NCBI GenBank assembly: GCA_904420075.1
Contig: CAJFTX010000011.1
Location: 1-41,621, forward strand
Origin: an uncultured Clostridia bacterium
GTDB lineage: Bacteria; Bacillota; Clostridia; Oscillospirales; Feifaniaceae
DNA: 41,621 nucleotides
Direction of reading: 5' to 3'
Every line of letters starts with the position of its first letter. Positions within the stretch are counted from its first letter, which is position 1. Of the stretch, positions 7,294 through 15,609 are shown one piece after another. The position numbers and the translations under genes are program-made. A model generated the notes under the pieces. The model saw nothing but the letters and a program-made list of their open reading frames with translations. It searched no databases and was not told the origin of the DNA.

Positions 7294-10200
7294 TCACTTT
7301 TTTATCGTAGAGGCGGGGCCCTCCCCGCGCTGTGTCTCAAACAGTGCCGCAAGCTCTCGCAGCCGCGCTCCCGCCTCGGGCAGCGCCGCGCCGTCCGCCC
7401 GCCAGAGCCAGTTCTGCCCCACCGTGCCGGGCGTGTTCATCCGCGCGGCGTCGGTAAGGTCCAGCAGGTCCTGCAGCGGCAGGATCACGACCTCCGCGCC
7501 GCTTGTCACCGCCCGCTCCATGAGCGCCTGCGCCGTCTCCCGCGCGTCCCGCCCGGGGTAGCGCGCGGCGCACCAGGAGCGCAGCGTCTGATTGTCGTGG
7601 GTGCCGGTGTAGACGACCTTGCCCGCGGGCGGGGCGTAGCCGAGAGACGGATCCTTATTATAGAATTGTAGCACATCCGTCCCCGGAAATCCACACCGGG
7701 CCACAAGTCCGCGCACCGCGGGCGTCAGGCTCCCGAGGTCCTCCGCCACCACCGGCAGCGGCCCGAGGCACTCCCGCGCCCGCAGAAAGAGCGCCACCCC
7801 GGGGCCGGAGCGCCAGAAGCCCGCCGCGGCGCTCTCCCCTGACGGAATCGCCCAGTAGGACTCAAACGCTCGAAAGTGGTCGAGTCTCACAAAATCATAG
7901 AGAGATATCGCCCGCCGCAGGCGGCGCAGCCACCAGGCGTAGCCGTCCCGCTCCATCTCTGCCCAGTCGTAGAGCGGATTGCCCCAGCGCTGCCCCTCCC
8001 TCGAGAAGAAGTCGGGCGGGACGCCCGCCACATGCGCCCTGTCAAAGAGCTCGGGTGCGGCCCAGAGGTCGGCCGAGTCGGCCGAGACATAGATCGGCAG
8101 GTCGCCGATCAGCCACACCCCCTTTTCGTTTGCGTAGGTCCGCAGCGCCCGCAGTGTCCGGTCGAACCGGTACTGGCAGAAGGCGAAGAACTCCGCCTCC
8201 CGCGCATCCTCCGGGCTCAGAAGTCCGGGGCGGTATCTCCGGTAGGCCTCCGGCCACTCGGAGAAGGGCCGCCCCTCAAACCGCCGGCGCAGCGCGGCAA
8301 ACGCCGTGTAGGGCACAAGCCACCCGGCCTCCGCCTCGCAGAACGCCGCGAAGTCCGCGTCCGGCCGAAACGCTGCAAACCGCGCGCGCAGCTCCCCCTC
8401 GTCCTCCGGCAGGAGGGCGAGGTTCCCCGCGAAGGCGGAGGCGCCCGCATAGGGCGAGCCGTGCTCGTCGGTCGGGTTCAGAGGCAGCATCTGCCAGTAG
8501 GTCTGCCCGGCGTCTGCGAGCAGGTCGACAAAGCGCCGGGCGCCCTCCCCGAGGTTGCCCTCCGGCAGCGAGGTGATGTGGCAGAGCACCCCCATCCCCC
8601 GCGGCATGGGAGGGGCGAGGCCCTCCCTCGTGAGATACACCACAGCCGAGCCGAGCGGCGGCAGCGAAAGGCGCACGCCCGCCCCGTCCCGCTCGAGCGC
8701 GCCGCCGGAGACGAGCTCCGCCGCGCGCTCCCCGGGCTCCAGCGGAAGGGTGAGAGAGGCGCTCCCGGTGCGGCTCGCATTGACAATCACCGCGATCCGC
8801 CCCTCCGCCCCGGTCCGCCAGAAGCCGAACACCCGCTCCCCTGAGGCGAAGGGGACAAAGTCCCCCTCCACAAAGAGGGGCGAGAGCCGGCGCAGCGCGA
8901 TCGCATTCCGGTAGATGGCGAAGAGGTCCGCGTCCTCCCGACCCCAGGGGAAAGCGGCGCGGTTGTAGGGGTCGGAGTAGCCCTCGAGCCCCGCCTCGTC
9001 CCCGTAGTAGACGCAGGGCACCCCCGGCAGGGTCATCTGTAAAAGCGCCGCGAGCCACGCCCGCGCCTTTCCAAGCGCCCGCGCCCCCTCCGGCAGGCGG
9101 TACGTCCGCCGCTCCCGGTCGGAGAGGGTGCCCTCCTCCGGCGCGCCGCCGAGCAGGGTCAAAAGCCGCGGCCGGTCGTGGCTGCCGAGCAGGTTCAGCG
9201 CCCCGAAGAACGCCTCCGGCGGGTAGTTCTCCTGCAGCGTCCGGAGCGTCTCGCAGAGCGCCGCCGCCGGGAGCTCCTCCCGCAAGAAGGCGAGGAGTGC
9301 GTCACGCAGCGGGTAGTTCATCGCGCAGTCGAGCTCCTCCCCGAGCAGATAGCGCCGCAGCTGCCCGTAGCTCACCTTGTTGGACGCATCCTCCCACACC
9401 TCGCCGAGCAGCAGCCCGTCCTCCGGCCGCTCCGCGAGGATTGCGGACTTGAGCTCCGCGATGAAGTCGTCCGGCAGTTCGTCCGCGACGTCCAGCCGCC
9501 AGCCGCGCGCGCCCGCCCGCAGCCAGCGCCGCACGACGCTCTCCTCCCCGCGGCAGATGAACGCCCGGTAGCTCTCGCACTCCGCCCGCACCGCGGGCAG
9601 GTCGGAGACGCCCCACCAGCAGCGGTAGCCCGCGGCGCTGTCGTCAAAGCGGTACCACTCCCGGAAGGGGGAGTCCTCGCTCTCATAGGCGCCGGGGCCC
9701 TCGTAGTTGCCGTAGCGGTTGAAGTAGCGGCTGTCGCAGCCGGTGTGGTTGAATACGCCGTCGAGGATGAGGGAGATGCCCTGCGCCTCCGCCTCCCGCG
9801 CGAGCCGGGTGAAGGAGGCCTCGTCCCCGAGCAGCGGGTCGATTCGAAGGTAGTCCCCGGTGTCGTACCGGTGGTTGCTCGCCGCCTCGAAGATCGGGTT
9901 TAGGTAGAGCGCCGTGATCCCGAGGTCCGCAAGATAGGGCAGCTTCTCCCGGACGCCCTCGAGCGTCCCGCCGTAGAAGCTCCAGGAGCGGATCTTTCCC
10001 CGCTCGTCCCGCTCGTAGGCGGGCGGCTGCTCCCAGTCCGCGCAGAGGGTCCGCCCGGGGCCGCCGCGGGGCGCCTCGAGCGACTTTACACGCTCCGGAA
10101 AGTCCGCCCCGCGGGCGAACCGGTCGGGAAAGATCTGGTAGACAACCGCGTTTTTGTACCAGTCGGGGAGCGCCCGCTCCCGGTAGACGGTGATCTGAAA

Positions 10201-10542
10201 GGAGGGCGGCTCGCGCTCGTAGGCGGCCCCCTCCCCGCCGGTGCGCCCCTCCTGCGCGCCGTAGCGCACCGTCCCGCCGTCCGGCAGGGTGAGCACAAAG
10301 TAGTACCAGAGCAGCGCCGGCTCCTCCGCCGGCAGCTCGCAGCGGAAGCGCACCCCCTCCCCGCAGGGCTGCGGCTCCATCGGAAGCAGCCGCTCCCCCC
10401 TGCCGTCCACCCAGGTGCGGCAGGCGCATCTCGCCCCCGCGGCGTCCCGGACGTCGAGCGCGAGCGTGACCCGCGTCCCCGCGCGGACCGCACCGAACGG
10501 GCTTCTGTAGTCCTGTTCTCTCGTGTTGTGATAGAGTCTCAT
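7294..10542 (-). CDS. GH13 alpha-amylase/neopullulanase - GH77 4-alpha-glucanotransferase fusion
   Basis: The protein has 1082 residues and two complete glycosidase modules. Residues about 1-125 form a beta-rich N-terminal domain like that of neopullulanases. Residues about 130-620 are a GH13 barrel with DGVFNHTG, GWRLDVADE (nucleophile D351), LLGEVWED (acid/base E381) and LLGSHDRPR (D456). From about 640 comes a MalQ (GH77) module: GVLCHITSLP, WQMLPLNPT, GVPPDFFSREGQRWGNPLY, RLDHFRAFESYW (nucleophile D888), AEDLGSLTP (E934) and THDNQT. The likely job is trimming and disproportionation of maltodextrins from glycogen turnover, taking the place of separate GlgX and MalQ enzymes. ATG at 10542 lies 12 bases after the glgA stop. 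A GAGGAG motif sits a little far upstream (about 14 bases), so translation may be coupled to glgA. Confidence 0.93.
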   Translation of the reverse strand: MRLYHNTREQDYRSPFGAVRAGTRVTLALDVRDAAGARCACRTWVDGRGERLLPMEPQPCGEGVRFRCELPAEEPALLWYYFVLTLPDGGTVRYGAQEGRTGGEGAAYEREPPSFQITVYRERALPDWYKNAVVYQIFPDRFARGADFPERVKSLEAPRGGPGRTLCADWEQPPAYERDERGKIRSWSFYGGTLEGVREKLPYLADLGITALYLNPIFEAASNHRYDTGDYLRIDPLLGDEASFTRLAREAEAQGISLILDGVFNHTGCDSRYFNRYGNYEGPGAYESEDSPFREWYRFDDSAAGYRCWWGVSDLPAVRAECESYRAFICRGEESVVRRWLRAGARGWRLDVADELPDDFIAELKSAILAERPEDGLLLGEVWEDASNKVSYGQLRRYLLGEELDCAMNYPLRDALLAFLREELPAAALCETLRTLQENYPPEAFFGALNLLGSHDRPRLLTLLGGAPEEGTLSDRERRTYRLPEGARALGKARAWLAALLQMTLPGVPCVYYGDEAGLEGYSDPYNRAAFPWGREDADLFAIYRNAIALRRLSPLFVEGDFVPFASGERVFGFWRTGAEGRIAVIVNASRTGSASLTLPLEPGERAAELVSGGALERDGAGVRLSLPPLGSAVVYLTREGLAPPMPRGMGVLCHITSLPEGNLGEGARRFVDLLADAGQTYWQMLPLNPTDEHGSPYAGASAFAGNLALLPEDEGELRARFAAFRPDADFAAFCEAEAGWLVPYTAFAALRRRFEGRPFSEWPEAYRRYRPGLLSPEDAREAEFFAFCQYRFDRTLRALRTYANEKGVWLIGDLPIYVSADSADLWAAPELFDRAHVAGVPPDFFSREGQRWGNPLYDWAEMERDGYAWWLRRLRRAISLYDFVRLDHFRAFESYWAIPSGESAAAGFWRSGPGVALFLRARECLGPLPVVAEDLGSLTPAVRGLVARCGFPGTDVLQFYNKDPSLGYAPPAGKVVYTGTHDNQTLRSWCAARYPGRDARETAQALMERAVTSGAEVVILPLQDLLDLTDAARMNTPGTVGQNWLWRADGAALPEAGARLRELAALFETQRGEGPASTIKK

Positions 10543-10554
10543 CTCGCGGTGTTC

Positions 10555-12615
10555 TCACTCCTCTTTTTTGGTTTTGCGGGCGGTTTGCGCTCGGTCCTCC
10601 GAGAGGGTGGGCGGGGAGCCCTTTTCCTCCGTCGAGGGCGTGCGCTCCCGTGGCTCCCCCGCTGTGCGCCGCTTGGAGGAGGGCGCATTCTCCGCGTGGG
10701 AGGGCGTCTCTTCCGGCGCGCTCCCCTCGGGGTCGCTCGGAGCCGCTCCTGTCCCGCGCGGCTCGGACGCGGCTTTCGCAGCGGAGGGCGCACGCTCCTC
10801 TGTCGAGGGAGCGCGCTCCGAACCCGGGACGTCCGGCGGCGCCGGCTCCCCCCGCGCCTTCCCGGAGGGCTGAGCGGCCCTCCGCGGAGCGGTCCCTGTC
10901 TCTGCCAGGTTGCTCCCTCTCCTTCTTTTTGTCCGGCCGCCCGCCTCTGAGGCGGCGCGTTCCGGCTCGGAAGGAGAATTTTCCGCGCGCCCCGGCCCCG
11001 CGGCGGGCATCGGGTCCGTCCCGGATGCGTCCGCCGCGGAGGCGCGCCGCTCTCCCCCCGGCGGGACGGATTCTCCTCCCCGCCCGGGTGCGGCAGGCCC
11101 CTCCGTCTCGGAGCGGGAGACGGTATCCTCTCGCAGGGCCTCCGCCGTCTCACAGGGCTCCACCTCCGGGTGGAGCCGCCGGTAGAGCGCGCGGTACTCC
11201 CGCGCCGCGCGGTCCCAGGAGAAATCTGCTGCCATCGCGTTTCGCACGAGCGCGCGGAACCGCTCCGGCTCCTCCCGGTAGAGCAGGAGCGCCCGGCAGA
11301 GCGCGTCCTTCATCTCGTGCGCGTTGTAGTTTGCAAAGCTGAAACCCGTGCCCTCCCCGGTGAACCGGTTATAGGGCTGCACGCTGTCGCGCAGTCCGCC
11401 GGTCTCCCGGACGACCGGCAGCGTCCCGTAGCGCATCGCGATCATCTGCGCAAGGCCGCACGGCTCGAAGAGCGACGGCATCAGCAGCAGATCCGCGCCC
11501 GCGTACATCCGGCGGGAGAGCGGCTCGTCGAAGGTGAGCAGCGCCCGCATCTTCTCCCCGTACTTCCACGCGAAGTAGCGCAGCATATCCTCGTACCGCC
11601 GCTCCCCGGTGCCGAGCACCGCCAGCTGTACCGGCTGCGCGAGCAGCTCGTCAAGCACCCGCTGCAGCAGGTCGAGCCCCTTCTGCTCGGTGAGCCGCCC
11701 GACCAGGATGACAAGCGGCATCCTCTCCTCCTCCGGAAGGCCGAGCTCCCGCTGGAGCGCCGCCTTGCAGACCGCCTTGCCCGAGAGCTCGTCCCGGCTG
11801 AAGCGGGCCGCGAGCTGCGGGTCGCTCGCGGGGTCGTAGCGCGCGGTGTCGATCCCGTTTCGGATGCCGGAGAGCACGTCCGCCCGGCGGCGGAACACCT
11901 CGTCGAGCCGCTCGCCGTAGAAGGCGGACTTGATTTCCTCCGCGTAGGTCGGGCTGACGGTGGTGAGCAGGTCGCTGTAGCAGAGGCCGCCTTTCAGGAA
12001 GTTGACCGAGCCGCTGTCCGACCGGAGCTGGCGGGCGGCGGCCGGAATGTGCGCAAGGCCCAAAATGTCCCCGAGGACGGAGTCGGACATCTGCCCCTGA
12101 AATTTCAGATTGTGCACGGTGAGCACCGTTTTTACATTCTCGTAGAGCGGCAGCCCCTGGTAGAACTCCCGCAGAAAGACGGGGGCGAGCGCCGTGTGCC
12201 AGTCGTTGCAGTGCAGCACGTCGCAGCGAAAATCCGGCAGGTACTGCAGGCTCTCGACCACGGCCTTTGAAAAGAAGGCGATCCGCTCTCCGTCGTCGAA
12301 GTAGCCGTAGGGCCCGCCCCGCTTGAAGTAGTACTCGTTGTCGATGAAGTAGCAGGTGACGCCGCCCTCCTCGAGCGTCTCAATCCCGCAGTAGAGATCC
12401 CGCCAGCCGAGGCGCACCCGGAAGTCCGCAAGGTGGGTCATCCGCGCCCGGTACTCCGGAGGAATTGCGTCGAACTTCGGGAGCATCACCCGCACTTCGT
12501 ATCCATCTCCACGCAGCGCCGCGGGCAGCGAGCCCGCCACGTCCCCGAGGCCGCCCGTCTTTAAAAACGGGACTGCCTCGAAAGCCGCAAACAGGATGTT
12601 AAGCGTTCTTCTCAT
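10555..12615 (-). CDS. glgA: Glycogen synthase with long disordered C-terminal tail
   Basis: The ADP-glucose-dependent GT5 glycogen synthase core occupies residues 1 to about 485 (the usual family size). It has FLKTGGLGDVAGSLP (K19, ADP-glucose binding), the NDWHTALAP acceptor region, VGRLTEQKG, and SLFEPCGLAQMIAMRYG with the catalytic Glu. Residues about 486-686 are an extra tail rich in Ala, Glu, Pro, Ser, Arg, Gly and Thr with almost no hydrophobic residues. It contains repeating pieces such as RAPSTEERAPS and RTPSTEEK and ends KTKKEE. The tail is open and in frame up to 13 bases before the next gene. ATG at 12615 follows AAGAGGAGG and overlaps the glgD stop by 17 bases; a longer in-frame N-terminal extension is not family-like. 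The tail's function is unknown; it may be a solubility, glycogen-contact or phosphorylation region. Confidence 0.93.
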   Translation of the reverse strand: MRRTLNILFAAFEAVPFLKTGGLGDVAGSLPAALRGDGYEVRVMLPKFDAIPPEYRARMTHLADFRVRLGWRDLYCGIETLEEGGVTCYFIDNEYYFKRGGPYGYFDDGERIAFFSKAVVESLQYLPDFRCDVLHCNDWHTALAPVFLREFYQGLPLYENVKTVLTVHNLKFQGQMSDSVLGDILGLAHIPAAARQLRSDSGSVNFLKGGLCYSDLLTTVSPTYAEEIKSAFYGERLDEVFRRRADVLSGIRNGIDTARYDPASDPQLAARFSRDELSGKAVCKAALQRELGLPEEERMPLVILVGRLTEQKGLDLLQRVLDELLAQPVQLAVLGTGERRYEDMLRYFAWKYGEKMRALLTFDEPLSRRMYAGADLLLMPSLFEPCGLAQMIAMRYGTLPVVRETGGLRDSVQPYNRFTGEGTGFSFANYNAHEMKDALCRALLLYREEPERFRALVRNAMAADFSWDRAAREYRALYRRLHPEVEPCETAEALREDTVSRSETEGPAAPGRGGESVPPGGERRASAADASGTDPMPAAGPGRAENSPSEPERAASEAGGRTKRRRGSNLAETGTAPRRAAQPSGKARGEPAPPDVPGSERAPSTEERAPSAAKAASEPRGTGAAPSDPEGSAPEETPSHAENAPSSKRRTAGEPRERTPSTEEKGSPPTLSEDRAQTARKTKKEE

Positions 12616-13741
12616 GGACGCGTAGGCCTCCTCTTGTAATCTCCGTGACGGTGGGCGCCTTCTCCTTGACAAAAGCGGCCCCCGCCGTGCCGCGGATGAC
12701 CGTACCCGCGGCGATGACATTGCCCCGGTCGATCATCGCGTTCTCCACGCAGGCCCCCTCCTCCAGCACGCAGGACTGCATGATGATGCTGTTTTTCACC
12801 ACCGCGCCGCGGCCGACCTTCACCCCGCGGAAGAGGATGCTCCCCTCCACCGTGCCCTCGATCACGCAGCCGGCCGGGATGAGCGAATTCTGTACGCGGG
12901 CGTCGTGCAGGTATTTGGTCGGGGGCGAGTCCTGCATCTTGGTCATGATCGGCGCCTCCTCCGAGAAGAGCTCATCCGACACCCGGGTGTCGAGCAGGTC
13001 CATGCTGTAGCGGAAGTACTCCTGGAGGTTTTGGATGCTGCGGGCGTAGCCGTCGAACCGCATGGCGCAGATCCGGTACTTCTCGAGGTCACCCGTGAGC
13101 GCCTCGAAGAAGTCGAGGTAGTCCACCGCCTTGTACCAGTCGAGCATCCGCAAAAGGAGCGCGCGGCTGATGACAAAGCAGTCAAGAAACGCCCGGTCCC
13201 CCGCCTCGACGCCCCGCCGCAGCGAGGTCACCCGCTCCCCGTCCATCTGGAAGGCCATCTGGGCGGGGTCGGCGGCGTCCGCGATGTTGTAGGCGACGGT
13301 GAGATCCGCCCCGGTCTCGATGTGCCTCTGGAGCAGCGCGCGGTAGTCCATGTTGCACACGACGCTCACCGACGTCAGCAGCACATACTCCGCGGGCGAG
13401 CGCATGAGATAGACGAGGTTGCGCCGCAGGTCCCGCAGCGTCAGCGCGAAATCCGCCTGCGCGACGCCGTACACCGAGCCCGGCAGGATGAAGAGGCCGC
13501 CCCGCTTCCGGTCCAGCCCCCACGCCTTGCCCGCGCCGACGTGGTCGAGGATCGAGCGGTACTTATAGGGGGTGATGACCCCCACCGTGTCGATGCCGGA
13601 GTTCACCATATTGGAGAGCGCGAAGTCGATCATCCGGTATCTGCCGCCGTACGGCAGGGAGGCGATCGTCCGCTCCTCGGTGAGCCTGCCCAGCTTCTCG
13701 GTCGCGTAGTTTGCGGCGATAATCCCTATCACTCTGTTCAT
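12599..13741 (-). CDS. glgD: Glucose-1-phosphate adenylyltransferase regulatory subunit GlgD
   Basis: The protein has 380 residues and is paralogous to GlgC. It has the nucleotidyltransferase fold (about 1-240: SLPYGGRYRMIDFALSNMVN, ITPYKYRSILDH) and a C-terminal left-handed beta-helix (about 280-365). The N-terminal GGxGxRLxxLT nucleotide loop of GlgC is replaced by NYATEKLGRLTEERT, and the catalytic SGDH element is replaced by SVSVVCNMDY. This is the pattern of the non-catalytic GlgD subunit of Firmicutes GlgC/GlgD heterotetramers. GTAGGAAAGGGG precedes the ATG, 14 bases after the glgC stop. It overlaps the start of glgA, consistent with translational coupling. Confidence 0.93.
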   Translation of the reverse strand: MNRVIGIIAANYATEKLGRLTEERTIASLPYGGRYRMIDFALSNMVNSGIDTVGVITPYKYRSILDHVGAGKAWGLDRKRGGLFILPGSVYGVAQADFALTLRDLRRNLVYLMRSPAEYVLLTSVSVVCNMDYRALLQRHIETGADLTVAYNIADAADPAQMAFQMDGERVTSLRRGVEAGDRAFLDCFVISRALLLRMLDWYKAVDYLDFFEALTGDLEKYRICAMRFDGYARSIQNLQEYFRYSMDLLDTRVSDELFSEEAPIMTKMQDSPPTKYLHDARVQNSLIPAGCVIEGTVEGSILFRGVKVGRGAVVKNSIIMQSCVLEEGACVENAMIDRGNVIAAGTVIRGTAGAAFVKEKAPTVTEITRGGLRVHEKNA

Positions 13742-13755
13742 TCTGTACCCCTTTC

Positions 13756-14898
13756 CTACTGTTCCACGACGGCCCCGTTGCCCGCGACCGCAATCTCAAT
13801 GTCTAAATTCTCGCTGCCGAACGACGCGCCCTCCGCGACCACCGCCCCCTCGCCGAGGATCGCGCGCGTCACCGTCGCGCCGCGCTCCACCCGGGCGCCA
13901 GGCAGCAGCACCGAGTCGCGCACCCGCGCGCCCTCGCCTATGTAGCTGTTGATGCTCAGAATCGAGTGCTGCGCCGCGCCGAAGATGCGGCTGCCGTTGC
14001 CGACGAAGCACTCCCGCACGCACCCCTCCGGCCCGATATACTGCGGGGGCTGGATGTTCTCCCGGCTGCGGACCGGAAACTCGTCCGCGAGCAGGTCGAA
14101 GCCCGGCTCCGGGTCGAGCAGCTCCATGCTGGTCTCGTGGTAGCTCTGGATGGTCCCGATGTCCCGCCAGAATCCGGAGAAGCGGTAGCTGTAAAGCTTT
14201 GCCCCCTCCCGCAGCAGAGTCGGGATCACGTCCTTGCCGAAGTCGTGCGAGGAGGCGGGGTTCTCGCTGTCGCGCGCGAGCGCCTCGCGGAGCACCGCGG
14301 TGCTGAAGACATAGATGCCCATCGAGGCGAGGTTGGAGTCCGGCTGCTTCGGCTTCTCGGTGAATTTTGTGATCCGGCCGTCCCCGTCGGTCGTGACGAT
14401 GCCGAAGCGGGACGCCTCCTCGACCGGCACCTCCATCACCGACACGGTGAGCTCCGCCCCCGCCTCGATGTGGCGGCGCAGCATCTTGCGGTAGTCCATC
14501 CGGTAGAGGTGGTCCCCCGAGAGGATGAGCACATAGTCCGGGTCGTAGAGCTCGATGTAGGCGAGGTTCTGGTAGATCGCGTCGGCCGTGCCCTTGTACC
14601 ACTCGCCGCCCTTCTCGGTGGCGTACGGCGGCAGGATGGACACCCCGCCCCCGCCCGCGTCGAGGTCCCAGGCGCTGCCCGTGCCGATATAGGAGTTCAA
14701 AAGATACGGCCGGTACTGGGTGAGCACCCCCACCGTGTCGATCTTGGAATTGGCACAGTTGGAGAGCGGAAAGTCTATAATGCGGTATTTGCCACCGAAC
14801 GAGACGGCGGGCTTTGCGATGTGTCGGGTCAGCGCCCCCAGCCTGCTCCCCTGACCTCCGGCGAGCAGCATGGCGATACACTCTTTTTTCTTTCTCAC
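13756..14898 (-). CDS. glgC: Glucose-1-phosphate adenylyltransferase (ADP-glucose pyrophosphorylase)
   Basis: This enzyme makes ADP-glucose from ATP and glucose 1-phosphate, the committed step of bacterial glycogen synthesis. Its 380 residues include [14 protein letters not shown] (from residue 11), [44 protein letters not shown] (metal-binding D129), FTEKPKQP, and SFWRDIGTI-like [11 protein letters not shown] beta-helix C-terminus follows. The start is GTG at 14898 (GTG AGA AAG) after GGGAGA, since no in-frame ATG with a ribosome site gives the full nucleotide loop. It is the first gene after the repeat island, so glgCDA expression depends either on read-through from glgP or on an undetected promoter within 14899-15010. 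Confidence 0.95.
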   Translation of the reverse strand: MRKKKECIAMLLAGGQGSRLGALTRHIAKPAVSFGGKYRIIDFPLSNCANSKIDTVGVLTQYRPYLLNSYIGTGSAWDLDAGGGGVSILPPYATEKGGEWYKGTADAIYQNLAYIELYDPDYVLILSGDHLYRMDYRKMLRRHIEAGAELTVSVMEVPVEEASRFGIVTTDGDGRITKFTEKPKQPDSNLASMGIYVFSTAVLREALARDSENPASSHDFGKDVIPTLLREGAKLYSYRFSGFWRDIGTIQSYHETSMELLDPEPGFDLLADEFPVRSRENIQPPQYIGPEGCVRECFVGNGSRIFGAAQHSILSINSYIGEGARVRDSVLLPGARVERGATVTRAILGEGAVVAEGASFGSENLDIEIAVAGNGAVVEQ

Positions 14899-15257
14899 GG
14901 TGTAAGTCTCCCTTTTATAGATTCTGTGTACTGTCCGGCCCCCGGCCGGGCTCTTTTTCTCGTTGCCAGCCCTCTCGGGCCCATTTTGGTACGGAGGCGC
15001 TGCTTCCGGTTACGCCTCCCACGCCGGTCTTGCTCTACTGCTCCCCCTTTATAAAACCGCCTCCCGCGGTCTCCGCGCTTCTGCGCCGGAGTCACTACAG
15101 AGCTGTCCGGCTGCTCGGACGCACTTACCTCAGTCGCGCCTACGATTCGCCAAGCACCCAAAGGGCACAGGCGCCGCCCTGCGGGCGGCTGCTCACACGC
15201 ACGCTCGCTGCGGAGCGCAGCCGCAGCCTCCGCGGCGGAAAATAAGCTCTCGCTCGC

Positions 15258-15295
15258 AAAAAATGCCGTGCCGCCTGCGGCGGCACCTGTTTTTT
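15258..15295. terminator. Repeat-borne bidirectional terminator, copy 1
   Basis: The order is six A, an 8-bp perfect stem (15268-15275 with 15279-15286, loop TGC), then CTG and six T. Either strand therefore gives a GC hairpin plus U tract. It lies about 350 bases downstream of glgP on its strand and would reduce transcription into glgCDA. Confidence 0.75.
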
Positions 15296-15527
15296 GCTCT
15301 ACTGTCTCGCGCTGCGGCGCTCCCAGTATTTGCGACGGCCTAAGCGCCCGCCTGCGGCGGGTTAGCCGCTTACACGCGCCTGCGGGCGCAGTCCGTCACC
15401 AGTTTCACTGGTTCCTCCTCCGCCGGCCGCCTGTGCCCCAGAGGGGTATCGCTTCCTGCTCCCGGTGGCTACGCGCCCCCCAGTCACGCCTCGCAGCCTC
15501 CGCGACGGAAAATAAGTCCTTGCTCGC

Positions 15528-15566
15528 AAAAAATGCCGCGCCGCCTGCGGCGGCACCTGTTTTTTT
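15528..15566. terminator. Repeat-borne bidirectional terminator, copy 2
   Basis: This is a near copy of the 15258-15295 element. It has an A6 run, a stem around 15538-15545/15549-15556 with one mismatch and a TGC loop, then a T7 run (15560-15566). It is the first terminator met by transcripts leaving glgP, about 45 bases after the stop codon. Confidence 0.75.
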
Positions 15567-15609
15567 GCTCCGCCGGCCTTATTTTCCTGCTCCCGGCTGC
15601 TCGGGCGCA

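Noticed and set aside
12615-12720. 35-residue N-terminal extension of glgA
   Set aside because: It is arginine-rich, overlaps glgD and is not family-like. ATG at 12615 has AAGAGGAGG upstream and gives the conserved N-terminus.
14895-15161. Open reading frame through repeat island A (and similar frames at 15362-15745 and 31369-31662)
   Set aside because: The frames are made of repeat modules, lack ribosome sites and differ in frame between copies. Peptide similarity to the terminase insert follows from shared DNA, not a conserved protein.
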